Source: Bryobacter sp.
GTDB taxonomy: Bacteria; Acidobacteriota; Terriglobia; Bryobacterales; Bryobacteraceae
Assembly (NCBI GenBank): GCA_022843625.1
Contig: JALHNH010000012.1
Location: forward strand, 62,001 to 126,000
DNA length: 64,000 bases
Reading direction: 5' to 3'
The position numbers and the translations under genes were made by a program. The notes beneath the pieces were generated by a model, which made no database searches, was not told the origin of the DNA, and saw nothing but the letters and a program-made list of their open reading frames with translations. Positions 11,861 to 20,935 of the stretch are shown in pieces. The number at the start of each line of letters is the position of its first letter. Within the stretch, counting starts at the first letter, position 1.

Positions 11861-13892
11861 TGGGCAACTCCCTCATGCGGGCCGTCAGATCCGCCATAAA
11901 CTGCTGCGCGCTACCCCAGTACACCTTCACATCCGACTTGGAGGAAAAGTATTGACGGAAGGATTGCTGCAGATAGTCCGTCACTTCTTTTTGCGTCGAG
12001 GCGTCGTGCTGCTCTGTCTCGATTTGTACTGCCAGTTGCATGCGGTCGTACTTGGTGAGCGCCAGATAGGTGAGCAGCCCGCGGAGGATCACCTTCAGGT
12101 CCAGGTCTTGCAGGCGATAGCCCAGAAATAGAAGCGTGTTCTTGGCCAGCAAAGCGTTGACGCTGGCCGGCAGAAAAATTTCCTGATCGTGCGAAATTCG
12201 AGCCAGATAGTCCAGGTGGTCGTCCTCGGTCAGCACCATCGATTCCGGCTCCCGGTCATCTCCAAACAGATGCAGCACGACAGGCTTGCCGGCTGACGGC
12301 GGGTCTAAGGCCGGGCGCTCTTCCCTGGCTTCGCGCCAGATCACAGCTTCACGGCGGACGTCTCCCTCGCTGAGCTTCGACTGCAACGCCCGCGTCATGA
12401 AATTGTCGAAATTGGTGGTGACATAAAGAGGGAGTCCCAGAGCCGCCAACTGCTCGTGAATCTCAGTCTCAAAGCGCTGGCTCAAACCTTTCCACTGCTC
12501 TAGCTCGAGATCGGAAAGCGTCTTGATGTCGGCAGCGCTGTTGGACGAACCCAGATTACGGCGCAGCGAGGCGGTAAGTTGATCGAGCACTCGCTGCCGC
12601 ATATCGGCGTTGTCCATGGTCCCCAGAAACTGGCTGACGCGGCGCAAGTCCGAGCTGTCAGCAAACGGGTAATGACTGGCCGAAATCGCCTGCGCCAGGT
12701 CTTCCGGGCTGGGCAACAGAGCAGAAGCCACGCCCGGCCCGAGGATCGGAGTGCACTGCCCGCGGCGAATCTTGTTGACCAGCGTCCGCCAATAGGCGTC
12801 GCTAACGTCCCCAACAATCACACCTCGTTTCCCCAAAAGCTGGCCCGATCGCAAGCGGAGGAACAAGACCGGAATCGCTGCGCCCCGAATTTTTGCTGTC
12901 AGCAAAGATGCGCGGGCGGCATTGGCAGCGCGGTCCACTTCACCGTGGACCATCAATTCGCGGTAGAACACTTTCTCGAAAGCCTCAGCCGTCGTTACAG
13001 GCACAAAATCCTGCATCGCCACCACTGCCGGAACACCCGCATCCACCACTCTAGGTGCCAGGCCACGAAACGCGTCGAACGAATCGCGCGTGGCGGTCTG
13101 GCAACTGGAAAGATAAACCAGCCGAAGCTTGTCATCGAGACTGGACTCGGTGTTGGCAAGCTGACGGCGCAGCATCTCGGCGATCTCGTGATCTTCGGCA
13201 AGCTTGATCCGGTTGTCCTTATCATCAGCCAGCAGCAGACTCCCAGTCCGTTTCTTCTCATCGTAGGAGCCGTGGCCGACAAAGTGCAGGATGTGGATTC
13301 CCTTGCGCACGGCCTCCTCCAGTGCAGTAAGCGAGCAGGGGTCGGGAAGGCGGGTCAACTCGATTCCCGACACGCCCGCCACCGCGAGTTGTATCAGCTC
13401 CCATTCGCGATCGCCGTCGATGGCCTGCAACCCGGAATCAGCAAGATTCACCGGGTTAGCGATTGCCACCAGCACCCGGATCGGCCGCTTGAGAATCGGG
13501 TTACCGGGCATCCAGGGGCCAGCCAGATAGCGCGAGAAGGGAGTGGATTTCATCGCTGCAAGATCGCCCGATTCAGGATCCCGCAAAGTCTCCCAGGGAA
13601 GCGCGTGCAGCTCCGGGGCGCCCTCATCAATGCGAAGCCGGATCCGGCGTTGGCTATGCAACCCTCTGGCTTCGGCCCAGGCCTTGGCTAAAGTAATTTC
13701 GCCAAACAGCCAGGCGAACAGCGATTCGCCAGTAGCCTGAGCATTGAGCTCGTCAGGCTCAGGCACTTTGCGCGAAAGGTGGCCGCGCGGGAATTCCCGA
13801 TCCCCATTGAAAGTAATCTCAACCGGGTACCCAAGTTCCCCGTCAAGTTTAAGAATCCGGATTTCGAGATCAGCGTACTTAGTGAGTCCCAC
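11853..13892 (-). CDS. CHAT-domain protease fused to SIR2-like NADase
   Basis: A 679-residue two-domain protein. The N-terminal half is a caspase-like CHAT protease: LHALPWETL near residue 95, catalytic H207 in LHFVGHGSYD and C264 in YLSSCQTATRD. The C-terminal half (about 370-679) is SIR2-like, with TPILGPGVASALL (381-393), N494 in VTTNFDNFM, H541 in LHLFGD and LFLGYRLQDLDL (588-599). These match the SIR2 domains that deplete NAD+ in phage-defence proteins. The fusion of a death protease with a probable NADase, followed by an overlapping STAND-WD40 gene, indicates a conflict or programmed-cell-death system. Whether the protease acts on its own SIR2 domain, on the divergent hydrolase or on an outside target is not visible. 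Confidence 0.9.
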   Translation of the reverse strand: MGLTKYADLEIRILKLDGELGYPVEITFNGDREFPRGHLSRKVPEPDELNAQATGESLFAWLFGEITLAKAWAEARGLHSQRRIRLRIDEGAPELHALPWETLRDPESGDLAAMKSTPFSRYLAGPWMPGNPILKRPIRVLVAIANPVNLADSGLQAIDGDREWELIQLAVAGVSGIELTRLPDPCSLTALEEAVRKGIHILHFVGHGSYDEKKRTGSLLLADDKDNRIKLAEDHEIAEMLRRQLANTESSLDDKLRLVYLSSCQTATRDSFDAFRGLAPRVVDAGVPAVVAMQDFVPVTTAEAFEKVFYRELMVHGEVDRAANAARASLLTAKIRGAAIPVLFLRLRSGQLLGKRGVIVGDVSDAYWRTLVNKIRRGQCTPILGPGVASALLPSPEDLAQAISASHYPFADSSDLRRVSQFLGTMDNADMRQRVLDQLTASLRRNLGSSNSAADIKTLSDLELEQWKGLSQRFETEIHEQLAALGLPLYVTTNFDNFMTRALQSKLSEGDVRREAVIWREAREERPALDPPSAGKPVVLHLFGDDREPESMVLTEDDHLDYLARISHDQEIFLPASVNALLAKNTLLFLGYRLQDLDLKVILRGLLTYLALTKYDRMQLAVQIETEQHDASTQKEVTDYLQQSFRQYFSSKSDVKVYWGSAQQFMADLTARMRELPNG

Positions 13893-13979
13893 GGGCTTAT
13901 TGAACCGTGTGCGGGATTATAACAGCTTTATTTAGTGCCTTCAGTTGAGTTCGGGCGAGAGAGTTGCGAAAGTATATCG

Positions 13980-15314
13980 ATGAACCGAAATCGAGTGATC
14001 GAAGCATTGCAGCGGGCAATTGAGGCAGTAGGACGGGTGATGGAGCTTGAGGCAACTGTACCTTTTCAGAACGATTGCCGTAAGTTGCTGGTGCAGTTAA
14101 AGCGGCACTTGGCCGGTTTTGAGCGTGTCCCGGAAGGTCTGAAGCTAAACGATCTCAGCTCCGAGTTAGCCAGACATGAGGAGTGGTTGGAAGACGCCAC
14201 CCCGTCGGTAGTTCTGGAGGCGGCCAGAAACATCGATTCGATTCTGATCTCAGTTCTGCCTATGGACATGGAGGATGATTCTCCGCTCTCCTTCTCCCCG
14301 GAGAGCACCCAAGCGGAGAACGAGAACTACTCAGTGGTGCGGGTCTTCTACGCAACCGACCGTTCGGCTGAGCCAACCAGTGATGGCAAACTCGACTACG
14401 GCGGGGGCCGGTCCCCGGGTGGGGACTTGAACTATGGCGAATGTCTGATCAGCATTCCGAAGGTCAGAAAGCTAGGGGAACTGTCATCGCCTTCGATCTG
14501 GAGACTGGAATTCCGCCCAGACCCGAACAAGCACATTGTGCTGCTTGAGACACTGAGCAAAGAAGAATCCGAATATCTGAAGCTGGTGCGCGAGGCGGTG
14601 GAGAAGTCGCCGGCCCGTGAAGCTTTTGTGTTCATCCACGGCTATAACGTAGCCTTCGTGGACGCGGCCCGGCGGACGGGGCAAATGGCCTATGATTTGA
14701 AATTTCAGGGTGCCCCCATCTTCTACAGCTGGCCGTCGAATGCCAAAACGAAGGATTACACCAGGGATGAGGCCGATGTCGCCTGGTCGGCACCGCATTT
14801 GGAACGCTTTTTGAATCTTCTGGGCTCTCAGAGCGGGGCTGCAAAGATCCATATCATCGCCCACAGCATGGGCAACCGGGCCGCCTGCGAGGCCCTGAAG
14901 GGCATCAGCCGGAATCCAATCCCGGGACTGGAATTCCGCCACGTGATCCTGGCAGCGCCGGATATTGATGCCGATACATTTGCCGAGCTCGCCTCTGCGC
15001 TGAAGGCAATCTCACACCGATTGACGCTCTATGCCTCTTCTAACGACAAGGCTCTCTGGGCTTCGAAGACCCTGCATGGCAATCCGCGGGCGGGTCAGGC
15101 CGGAGACCGGATTGTCGTTGTTGCGGGAGTAGATACGATTGATGCTTCGGCAATCAGTACGGATTTTCTGGCGCACTCTTACTTCAGCGATAGCTGGCCC
15201 CTGCTGGGAGATATCCAGGCCATGTTAAGTGACGACAAGCCGCCTGGCTCTCGCTTGGGTTTGGTGGAAGTGAAAAAGACAAATGGGACTTACTTTGCCT
15301 TTCAGGCGAACTAG
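13980..15314 (+). CDS. Alpha/beta hydrolase of the DUF900 type with helical N-terminal domain
   Basis: A 444-residue protein. Residues 1-95 are predicted helical and match no domain I know; they may be an adaptor. The rest is an alpha/beta hydrolase: VFYATDRSAEP (122-132) opens the DUF900 signature, VFIHGYNVAF (217-226) gives the oxyanion region, S296 in IIAHSMGN is the nucleophile, an Asp lies in LAAPDIDAD (324-332), and the candidate His is in FLAHSYFSDSW. It probably acts as an esterase or lipase. It is divergent from the CHAT-SIR2 gene with an 87-base gap, the layout of a shared control region. An upstream GTG at 13935 keeps the frame open, but the ATG at 13980 starts the conserved helix. 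Hydrolases of this type are often found beside CHAT and STAND genes, so it may be a further effector or a target of the protease. Confidence 0.8.
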   Translation: MNRNRVIEALQRAIEAVGRVMELEATVPFQNDCRKLLVQLKRHLAGFERVPEGLKLNDLSSELARHEEWLEDATPSVVLEAARNIDSILISVLPMDMEDDSPLSFSPESTQAENENYSVVRVFYATDRSAEPTSDGKLDYGGGRSPGGDLNYGECLISIPKVRKLGELSSPSIWRLEFRPDPNKHIVLLETLSKEESEYLKLVREAVEKSPAREAFVFIHGYNVAFVDAARRTGQMAYDLKFQGAPIFYSWPSNAKTKDYTRDEADVAWSAPHLERFLNLLGSQSGAAKIHIIAHSMGNRAACEALKGISRNPIPGLEFRHVILAAPDIDADTFAELASALKAISHRLTLYASSNDKALWASKTLHGNPRAGQAGDRIVVVAGVDTIDASAISTDFLAHSYFSDSWPLLGDIQAMLSDDKPPGSRLGLVEVKKTNGTYFAFQAN

Positions 15315-15338
15315 TCTAACCGCGTAAAGATCCAATAA

Positions 15339-15539
15339 TCCGGCATAAGCACTGCAATCGGAATCCGGCGAAGAGCCGGCCGTCTGGTCTTTGGCACCAA
15401 CGATGCCTTACGGCAAACCCTTCTCACCCACTTCGACCAGGGCCATCACCGAATCCTGGTCGATCTCTCACAAGTGGACTTTCTCGACTCTCAGCCCGTC
15501 CCCTGGCAGCAACTTCGAAGCGTTGCTGAAGCCCTGTAA
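15339..15539 (+). pseudogene. Remnant of a STAS-domain (anti-sigma factor antagonist) gene
   Basis: Between a TAA at 15336 and a TAA at 15537 an open frame without a start codon reads GRLVFGTNDALRQTLL followed by HHRILVDLSQVDFLDS. This is the core beta-alpha-beta of STAS anti-sigma factor antagonists, where the Ser after the Asp is normally the phosphorylation site. The N-terminal strand and everything after DS are replaced by unrelated sequence. I read it as a decayed fragment. Confidence 0.6.
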
Positions 15540-15568
15540 GCAGCATGCAGAGATGTTAGACTCCCTCC

Positions 15569-16882
15569 ATGAAAGGCTACGAGCATCTGGCCCAATGGGT
15601 CTCGATCAGTGATTCCCCGGCAGACCGCGAAAATCATTCCTCCGACATCAGCGGCCACTCGCCCCACAAGCCCGACATAATCGCCTATCCGGAATCCACC
15701 GCGCAAATTGCCAGGCTTCTAACGTGGGCGAACACCGAAAAGATCCCTGTCACTCCCTGGGGTGCAGGCACAAGCGCCGAGGGTAATCCCATCCCCGTCC
15801 GTGGCGGAATCTGCCTCAGCCTCGAGCGAATGCACCGCATCCTCAAGCTTTCCATCGAAGACCGGCTTGCCGTTGTTCAGCCCGGAGTCAAATACCGGGA
15901 ACTCAACCGTCAGCTCGCAGGCACCGGCTGGTTTTTTGCCGTCGCCGTCGGCGGCGATGCCACGATTGGCGGAATGATCGCCAACAATGCCGCAGGCCCC
16001 AAAGCAGTCAAATATGGCGCGACCAAGGCCCATGTTCTGGGCCTTGAGGTAGTACTGGCAGATGGCCGGGTAATCCGCACCGGCGGCCGCTCGGCAAAGC
16101 AAAGCTGCGGCTACAACCTCACCCAGTTATTCGTGGGTAGCGAGGGAACATTGGGAGTGATCACCGAGGCTATCGTCAGGTTGACACCAGAGCCAACCTT
16201 CGAAGAGGCCCTGGTCGCGCAGTTCCCCTCCGTCGCCCACGCGCTCCACTGTGCCAGCACCCTCAGCGGCCTCGATGCCGGCGCAATCGAATTTCTCGAC
16301 CGCGCATACATGGGCTTCTTGGGCGAAGAACCTGCCGACACCCTCTTCTGCGAATTTCACAGTATCGGTGATGGTGCCGAAGCCGAGCGCCGCTGCTGGG
16401 CCGCGGGTGCAATTGCTGTCCGCAGGGCTACTGAAGCGGTCGAGAGAGCGAGGCTATGGGCCGCACGCCTCCGCGCCTACACAGCCTCAGCCGAAGCAAA
16501 CCCGGGCGCTCGACTGCTCACCACAGATACAGCAGTCCCTGTCGGCAAGTTACAAGAGATGGTGTCTTTTCTCCAGCGGGAATTATCTCGTCGCAACCTT
16601 ACCGGCTACCTGCTAGGCCACGCCGGCGACGGCAATGTCCATGTAATTCTGCCCTGGCTCAATGAAGCCCAGCGTCAGGCCGTCAACGGGTTTTCACTCG
16701 CAGCCGTAGAGAAAAGCCTGTCCTTGGGAGGCACCGCATCGGGCGAGCACGGAGTAGGCATTGGCAAGCGCCACTATCTGAAAGGCGAGCACGGAGCAAA
16801 CGCTGTCGGCTTGATGAAGGAGATCAAGTCTCTACTGGATCCAGCGAGGATTCTAAATCCAGGAAAACTGCTCCCGGATTAG
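15569..16882 (+). CDS. FAD-linked oxidase, D-lactate dehydrogenase/glycolate oxidase (GlcD-like)
   Basis: A 437-residue flavoprotein of the vanillyl-alcohol oxidase fold. The FAD-binding half shows PDIIAYPESTAQIA, PVTPWGAGTSAEGN and GGDATIGGMIANNAAG. The C-terminal cap has GHAGDGNVHVILP and TASGEHGVGIGKRHYLKGE, which carry the substrate and metal-binding histidines typical of D-lactate and glycolate dehydrogenases. The single-subunit length suits a cytochrome-dependent D-lactate dehydrogenase; no GlcE or GlcF partner is nearby. It oxidises a D-2-hydroxy acid and passes electrons to the respiratory chain. It stands alone between the STAS remnant and the convergent DUF1592 gene. Confidence 0.9.
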   Translation: MKGYEHLAQWVSISDSPADRENHSSDISGHSPHKPDIIAYPESTAQIARLLTWANTEKIPVTPWGAGTSAEGNPIPVRGGICLSLERMHRILKLSIEDRLAVVQPGVKYRELNRQLAGTGWFFAVAVGGDATIGGMIANNAAGPKAVKYGATKAHVLGLEVVLADGRVIRTGGRSAKQSCGYNLTQLFVGSEGTLGVITEAIVRLTPEPTFEEALVAQFPSVAHALHCASTLSGLDAGAIEFLDRAYMGFLGEEPADTLFCEFHSIGDGAEAERRCWAAGAIAVRRATEAVERARLWAARLRAYTASAEANPGARLLTTDTAVPVGKLQEMVSFLQRELSRRNLTGYLLGHAGDGNVHVILPWLNEAQRQAVNGFSLAAVEKSLSLGGTASGEHGVGIGKRHYLKGEHGANAVGLMKEIKSLLDPARILNPGKLLPD

Positions 16883-16915
16883 CAACGATTTTCAGCAGGC
16901 GCAGAACCTTTCGCC

Positions 16916-19540
16916 CTACTTGCTGCGAAAGAGTTCGCTCTGCACGACTTCGTGAATCAGGCTTCTCACCCCATAGTTCTGCGCTTTGCTTCGCTCAAGC
17001 ATTTGCTCGATCTTCGGGCGATCGCTAAAACGCACTGGCGCTCCGGTTGCGAACACGGTGAGTTGACGCGCCAGATTGCGGGCTAGCGTTTCATCCTCAC
17101 TCTTCAAAAGAAGCTTGAAATCGTGAATGTTGGCAAACGTGCGTCCATCGGGAAGCGAGCCGCTGGAATCCACCGGCAACGCATAGTGATACTCAAAGGG
17201 CTGCCCGTTCTTTCCTCGCCCGGCCACTGCAGGAACCTTCTCGTCCACCGCACGGTAGCGGTCGCGCCAGCCGCCCATGATGTCGAAGCTCTCCAGTGCA
17301 AATCCCGGCGGGTCAATCTTGTTGTGGCAGGAGGCACAACTCGAATCGGTACGATGCTTATCCAGCTGCTGGCGAATCGTCACCGCTCCGCGGATGTCCG
17401 GCTCCACCGCCGCCACCGGCGGAGGAGGCGGCACCTCATAGCCGAGAATCCGCTCCATGATCCACTTCCCGCGCAGCACCGGCGACGTGGTGGTGCCATT
17501 GGCCGTAAGCTTGAGAACGCTCGCCTGCGTCATAAACCCGCCGCGTGGGCTGCCGGCCGGAATACTCACGCGCCTCATCCCGATCCCGATAACACCAGGG
17601 ATGCCGTAATGCACCGCCAAACGGTCGTTCAGAAAGGTGAAATCCGAATTCGCCACATAGCGTGCTGGCAGGTTCTTGCGCACCATCTCGTCAAAGTAAA
17701 GCTGGCTCTCGGCAATCGAAGCCTCCGTCAGCGCATCGTCCAGATAGTAATCGTTGTAGAGACTGGCCGAAGGCGTAGAATCCTCGATTTTGCGCAGATC
17801 GATCCAGTAGTCGAGAAAGGCATCGACAAAGCGGCGCGCCGTGGGCAGTCCCAGCAGCCGCTCCGTCTCGGCACGCAAAACTTCTGGCCGGTTCAGTTCA
17901 CCCTTTGCGGCCTTGGCGCGAAGAGTCTCATCCGGCAAAGAGTTAGAAAGAAACAAAGACAGCCTTGTGGCAAGAGAAATGTTGTCCAGCCGACCGGGCT
18001 GCTCATTGACAAACACAAATCCCGGCGAGGCCAGCACAGCAGTGTATCCAGCAAGCATCGCTTCGGCAAACGATAGCCCCGCTGAACGTTGTCCTGCAAT
18101 CAGACGGAGGAAACGCTGTACATCCACTTCGGCCACCGGCTTGCGGTAAGCGCGTTTCAGAAAATTGCGCAGCAGCCGTTCGGCATCCTGTTGCGGGTTG
18201 GCCGAAACGAGATCCACCTTCACTTCCCCAACTGCAGTCGCGACGTCGCGGCGAGCCTCCCTCGGGGCCATCTTTTCTCCAGCATTTCTCACCGCCGGAA
18301 TCAATACGCCGGGGGCACCATCGGCCACTGCCTGAAGCGGCAGGTCGCCGAAGAGCAACCGATACCCTGCCGTCGTAGACGCGTCGTAGATCGGCCCTTC
18401 CACTTCCATCCAGCGAAACGCAACTCCAGGAGTGCCATCGGCCTGCATCAGCGGATTCCGGAAGTTATTCGGTCGCGATCGAAACAGCCTCGAAGCGTCT
18501 GGCACCAGAGTCTCATTGGCCAAGAGCCATACCTGCCCAACATCGTGCACCTTAGGTTCCGGCGAGAGATTGAACTCCCCCACCCGCCGGTTCAGCACGC
18601 CGTTGCGGGTGTAAACCGTCACTGGTTCATAGCGTCGGCCCGTCGATACTTTCTCGAAATCGGCCAGATGTTTCCGGTCGCCCCCCAGCGGTGCCACCCA
18701 GATCGAATAGCCACTGAAGCGCACGTTGTATCGCCCGGCCACCGGCGCGCGAAACCCGTCCCATCGATACCGGAAGCCAGTGACATAGTTGCTCGACACC
18801 CACGCCATCGCCTCTTGTTCGCGTATCTCCGGATTGCCGGCACCCACGGTGAACGGTGCTTTCTTTTCGTAAATCTCAGGCTGGCCCTTCCAACCCAGGA
18901 TCGGATAAACCTGCCGGTCGCCCCGCTGGTTCGAGTGATTCACCTTATTCGTCAATTCGCTCTGCTCGCGAGCATAGAAACGGGTCGTGGTGGTGGGCGG
19001 CTGCGAGTATTGCACGCTCATCACCTGCCGAATGGCGTAATCGGCAGCCGAAAGATATCGGGACAAATGAACATGCGAGATATCGAGCGCTTCTCCGCTC
19101 TTGTTGAAGCGAAACGCCTCACCATCTTCCGGAAACTGCCCCTTCACCTGCAGCCACGGAGCCTGCAGCAAATCGCGCAAAGCGTTCTCGTATTCCATGC
19201 GATTCAGGCGGCGGTCCAGGGCGCGTCCGCCACTCACAATCTTTTGCTTCTCGTAAGTGTCGAGCGATATTGCCAGCGATTGCAGAAATAACCTGGTCTC
19301 AGCCGCATCCGGTCGCTTCGTGATTTGCTTCGGCGGCATCTCGCCAGCGCGCAAGCGATCATGAACCTTCACCCAACGCTCGAAATCGCCAGCAGAAGCA
19401 GCAGGCAAGGCAAGCTGCGACAAGTCGAGGCCACCCTGCTTTACTTTGCTGTTATGGCACATGCCACAATTCTTCTGCAGAAAAACATCATCTGACGGGC
19501 CCGCAAACAAAAGCCCCGGCAGCAAAAGCAGAAACTTCAT
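16916..19540 (-). CDS. DUF1592/DUF1588-family secreted cytochrome-like protein
   Basis: An 874-residue exported protein (signal MKFLLLLPGLLFAG). It has a c-type heme motif near the N-terminus (C25-x-x-C28-H29 in NCGMCHNSK) and a second near the C-terminus (CASCHNKIDPPGFALES). Between them lie the DUF1587, DUF1592, DUF1588 and DUF1585 blocks known from planctomycete-type cytochromes, for example RRLNRMEYENALRDLL and FLDYWIDLRKIED. The biochemical role of the family is unknown; an extracytoplasmic redox or polymer-degradation role is usually suggested. The start codon abuts the stop of the DUF1552 gene (TAAATG, no gap), so both are co-translated, a pairing conserved across Planctomycetes and Acidobacteria. 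Confidence 0.92.
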   Translation of the reverse strand: MKFLLLLPGLLFAGPSDDVFLQKNCGMCHNSKVKQGGLDLSQLALPAASAGDFERWVKVHDRLRAGEMPPKQITKRPDAAETRLFLQSLAISLDTYEKQKIVSGGRALDRRLNRMEYENALRDLLQAPWLQVKGQFPEDGEAFRFNKSGEALDISHVHLSRYLSAADYAIRQVMSVQYSQPPTTTTRFYAREQSELTNKVNHSNQRGDRQVYPILGWKGQPEIYEKKAPFTVGAGNPEIREQEAMAWVSSNYVTGFRYRWDGFRAPVAGRYNVRFSGYSIWVAPLGGDRKHLADFEKVSTGRRYEPVTVYTRNGVLNRRVGEFNLSPEPKVHDVGQVWLLANETLVPDASRLFRSRPNNFRNPLMQADGTPGVAFRWMEVEGPIYDASTTAGYRLLFGDLPLQAVADGAPGVLIPAVRNAGEKMAPREARRDVATAVGEVKVDLVSANPQQDAERLLRNFLKRAYRKPVAEVDVQRFLRLIAGQRSAGLSFAEAMLAGYTAVLASPGFVFVNEQPGRLDNISLATRLSLFLSNSLPDETLRAKAAKGELNRPEVLRAETERLLGLPTARRFVDAFLDYWIDLRKIEDSTPSASLYNDYYLDDALTEASIAESQLYFDEMVRKNLPARYVANSDFTFLNDRLAVHYGIPGVIGIGMRRVSIPAGSPRGGFMTQASVLKLTANGTTTSPVLRGKWIMERILGYEVPPPPPVAAVEPDIRGAVTIRQQLDKHRTDSSCASCHNKIDPPGFALESFDIMGGWRDRYRAVDEKVPAVAGRGKNGQPFEYHYALPVDSSGSLPDGRTFANIHDFKLLLKSEDETLARNLARQLTVFATGAPVRFSDRPKIEQMLERSKAQNYGVRSLIHEVVQSELFRSK

Positions 19541-20839
19541 TTACGCCAGCTCCAGGCCCCGCATCGTTCCTGTGGAAGAGGAGAACCGCTCCGCTTCAAT
19601 CCCCATCCGCTGCAACATCGAGACAAATAGATTTGGCAATGGATAGTTGTTCTTGGGGTCAAAAGCCAGATGTTGCCCATGACGGAATCCGCCACCGGCA
19701 AGGATTGTCGGCAGGTTAAAGCAGGTATGAGCGTTGGCGTCGCCAAAATTAGATCCATACAGCACCATCGTGCGGTCCAGCAGCGACTCTTCACCCTCAG
19801 TCACGCTCTTCAACCCAGTCAGCAGGTGGGCCAGCATCTTCATGTGCCATTCGTCAATGATCTTCAGTTGCGCCCGCTTCTCTTCCGATTTGCCGTGGTG
19901 AGACAGGTTGTGATAACCATCGGTAATCCTCGCATCTGCGATATCCATCACCGGCGTGCTCACGCCCTCCAGCATCAGAGTGATCGATCGCGTGGAATCG
20001 GTTTCAATCGCCAGCCGCGCCAGATCGTACATCACCTTCACCTTCTCCATATAGGCCGCAGGGTTGGCCGGGTCCACTGGCGCTGCAACTTTCACAACGG
20101 GCTTGGGCTTTCTTTCCCAGCCACGAGAAGCCTGCAGCCGATGCTCGAGATCTCGCACACTGGTGAAGTACTGATCCAGCCGGTCGCGGTCCCGCGCCCC
20201 AAGACTCCGCTCCAGATCTTTCGTCTGTTCGGCCACCGTATCGAGGATGCTGCGCCCGGTGTCCAGCTTGCGAATCTGAGCTTCAATCTGTTGAGCGTTG
20301 CCCTGGAAGAAGAGCTCCTGAAAAACAGCGGCAGCTTTGTCTTCAGGTGGAATTGCCACTCCCGTACCTGTCCACGAAAGACTGCGAATCCGCGTGTTCA
20401 CTGCCAGAGTGAGCGAAGGGAAGCGCGTCAGTGTGCCAATCTGCTCGGCAATATGTTGATCGAGCGAAATCGTATTGCGAAACGAGCTGCTCCCCGGATG
20501 CGGAGCAGCGGTAAGGAAGCAGACATCGGCGGGGTGCCCGCCATCCACGTTGGGGTGCGAAACCCCTGAGAAAACGGTGAAATCCTTACGGTGCGCACTC
20601 AGATGCTGGAGACAGGGCGACAGGGCGTAATCGCGCCCGGCATTCTGTGGGAAGAAATGATCGGCCAGCAGGCCAAGGTTGTTGCAGACAGCAATCATCC
20701 GCCTCGGCTTCGCCCCCGGCGCGGACTTCTGCGCAAAGGCTGGCTGCATCGACTCAAGCAGCGGCAGAGCCAACGCAACGCCCGCACCACGCAACACACT
20801 GCGGCGGGAAAGCGGACGGCGGATCGTTCGATTGGTCAT
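19541..20839 (-). CDS. DUF1552-domain Tat-exported protein
   Basis: A 432-residue protein with a clear twin-arginine signal ([19 protein letters not shown]). The DUF1552 body follows, with features such as [32 protein letters not shown] and [15 protein letters not shown]. The last is the metal-site-like end seen in DUF1501/1552 proteins, which are distantly related to sulfatases and phosphatases. It is the upstream partner of the DUF1592 cytochrome and is presumably exported folded to work with it in the periplasm. The role is unknown. Confidence 0.92.
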   Translation of the reverse strand: MTNRTIRRPLSRRSVLRGAGVALALPLLESMQPAFAQKSAPGAKPRRMIAVCNNLGLLADHFFPQNAGRDYALSPCLQHLSAHRKDFTVFSGVSHPNVDGGHPADVCFLTAAPHPGSSSFRNTISLDQHIAEQIGTLTRFPSLTLAVNTRIRSLSWTGTGVAIPPEDKAAAVFQELFFQGNAQQIEAQIRKLDTGRSILDTVAEQTKDLERSLGARDRDRLDQYFTSVRDLEHRLQASRGWERKPKPVVKVAAPVDPANPAAYMEKVKVMYDLARLAIETDSTRSITLMLEGVSTPVMDIADARITDGYHNLSHHGKSEEKRAQLKIIDEWHMKMLAHLLTGLKSVTEGEESLLDRTMVLYGSNFGDANAHTCFNLPTILAGGGFRHGQHLAFDPKNNYPLPNLFVSMLQRMGIEAERFSSSTGTMRGLELA

Positions 20840-20935
20840 GGATTCCCCTTCAACCTATTCAACTATCAAACTCATGTCAAGCAGCAGCATCTTCTGCAAA
20901 ATGTCACTGGCACTGTCTCTTAAGAATGCGTTGCT

